Shown here piece after piece: positions 63,313 to 64,000 of a stretch of 64,000 nt of DNA. The notes beneath the pieces were generated by a model. That model saw only the letters and a program-made list of their open reading frames with translations. It searched no databases and was not told the DNA's origin. How positions within the stretch are numbered: the first letter of the stretch is position 1; each line of letters opens with the position of its first letter. Position numbers and translations under genes: made by a program. Origin of the DNA: Neoasaia chiangmaiensis (lineage in GTDB: Bacteria; Pseudomonadota; Alphaproteobacteria; Acetobacterales; Acetobacteraceae); NCBI RefSeq assembly GCF_002005465.1, contig NZ_CP014691.1, forward strand, positions 2,762,001 through 2,826,000. Reading direction: 5' to 3'.

Positions 63313-64000
63313 ATGGCAGATTATCGCCTCGGCATCGATTTCGGCGGCACGAAGATCGAAATCGCGGTTCTGGATCGCGCAGGAGAGTTGATCCTGCGCG
63401 AGCGCGTGCCCAATCCCGGCATCTACGATGAAGCCGTTCTGGCGGTGCGGGATCTGGTGGCCAGCGTGGAAGGGCGACTGGGCGCGGTCGCAAGCCACAC
63501 GCCACGGTCCGACGCCAGGACGACCACTCTGGGAATTGGCATTCCGGGCTCGATTTCTCCCGAGACCGGCCTTATCAAGAATGCCAATGCGACGTGGCTG
63601 AACAATCAGCCATTCGGGCGGGACCTCGATGCGGCGATGAACCGCACGGTGCGCGTGGAGAACGATGCCAACTGTTTCGCACTTTCCGAAGCGTCCGATG
63701 GCGCGGGCGCGGGTGCGACGACCGTTCTGGGTGTCATCATCGGCACCGGCATGGGGGCCGGTATCGTGCATGGCGGCAAACTGATCGAGGGCAAACACCG
63801 AATCGCAGGCGAATGGGGTCATGTGCCTTTGCCGTGGCTTCGGATCGAGGAATTTCCTCTGCCGAAATGCTTCTGCGGTAATGAAGGCTGCCTGGAACGT
63901 TATCTTTGCGGCTCCGCCCTGGCGCAGGACTGGAAAGGTAGCGGCCATCGCAACACGGCCGGGATCGAGGACGCGGCGCGCAACGGCGATGTGGCGGCGC
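63313..64000 (+). CDS. ROK-family sugar kinase (fructokinase-like), partial
   Basis: Cut by the right edge; 229 codons are present from ATG 63313 (AAGG upstream). ROK features: N-terminal RLGIDFGGTKIEIAVLD, LGIGIPGSIS near 77, NDANCFALSEA near 117, IIGTGMGAGIVHGGK near 140, and GEWGHVPLPW plus the zinc-binding PKCFCGNEGCLERYLCG near 180. This zinc motif (CxCGxxGCxE) is standard for ROK kinases. Fructose or mannose is the likely substrate, but glucose or GlcNAc cannot be excluded. Confidence 0.9.
   Translation, partial: MADYRLGIDFGGTKIEIAVLDRAGELILRERVPNPGIYDEAVLAVRDLVASVEGRLGAVASHTPRSDARTTTLGIGIPGSISPETGLIKNANATWLNNQPFGRDLDAAMNRTVRVENDANCFALSEASDGAGAGATTVLGVIIGTGMGAGIVHGGKLIEGKHRIAGEWGHVPLPWLRIEEFPLPKCFCGNEGCLERYLCGSALAQDWKGSGHRNTAGIEDAARNGDVAA

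Overview
The window is a gene-dense, mostly G+C-rich piece of an alphaproteobacterial chromosome. Several things point to an acetic acid bacterium (Acetobacteraceae, in the broad Gluconobacter/Asaia/Kozakia group): the maf-rng-yacG-tRNA-Phe cluster, the xseB-ispA-dxs-tlyA cluster, an Entner-Doudoroff edd-eda pair, several polyol/ketose modules, many c-type cytochrome and TonB-receptor features, and the codon bias. The genus is inferred from gene content, not from a search.

Layout. At 0.6-3.5 kb there is a small hypothetical gene and a folate/pterin operon (folP, a fused folB-folK, folE). At 3.5-9 kb there is a secreted MRJP/yellow-type propeller protein, then a HAD phosphatase, a DeoR regulator, a two-domain dihydroxyacetone-kinase-type kinase and an RpiB-type isomerase. 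These last four look like one ketose-phosphate catabolic module with inverted-repeat operators. At 9-10.5 kb there is an A+T-richer scar next to tRNA-Phe that holds a decayed, chimeric recombinase fragment. At 10.5-15 kb, read leftward, come hisG-hisD, infA, maf, a compact RNase E/G and yacG. At 15-20.4 kb are a GntR regulator with a slipin, murQ-anmK (cell-wall sugar recycling), a CrcB fluoride channel fused to a universal-stress-like domain, and a glutathione transferase.

At 20.4-27.1 kb a leftward operon encodes an FGGY pentulose kinase, a complete polyol-type ABC importer and an SDR dehydrogenase. This is a self-contained import, oxidation and phosphorylation route, probably for a pentitol. 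A large TonB receptor follows (27.3-30.3 kb), then edd-eda, and then a three-gene MFS/HlyD/outer-membrane-factor efflux operon (33.2-37.4 kb). At 37.4-39.4 kb lies an A+T-richer accessory patch with a LysM/lysozyme-like peptidoglycan hydrolase broken by a frameshift and an overlapping LprI-type lysozyme inhibitor. From 39.4 kb to the end the content is mainly housekeeping: panB, a YdjM-like membrane protein, purH, an AGE-family epimerase, an S9 peptidase, a GT39-like membrane protein, an aldo/keto reductase, clpB, two paralogous monohaem cytochromes flanking tdk and a DMT transporter, an FKBP isomerase, argG, rlmN, tlyA-dxs-ispA-xseB, a TusA protein and the start of a ROK sugar kinase cut by the window edge.

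The most interesting points are the split hydrolase/inhibitor pair, the CrcB-stress-domain fusion, the hisG start with an overlapping mini-ORF, the two-copy secreted protein after purH, the chimeric recombinase remnant at tRNA-Phe, and the two polyol/ketose modules. No CRISPR array, intact insertion sequence or rRNA was seen.
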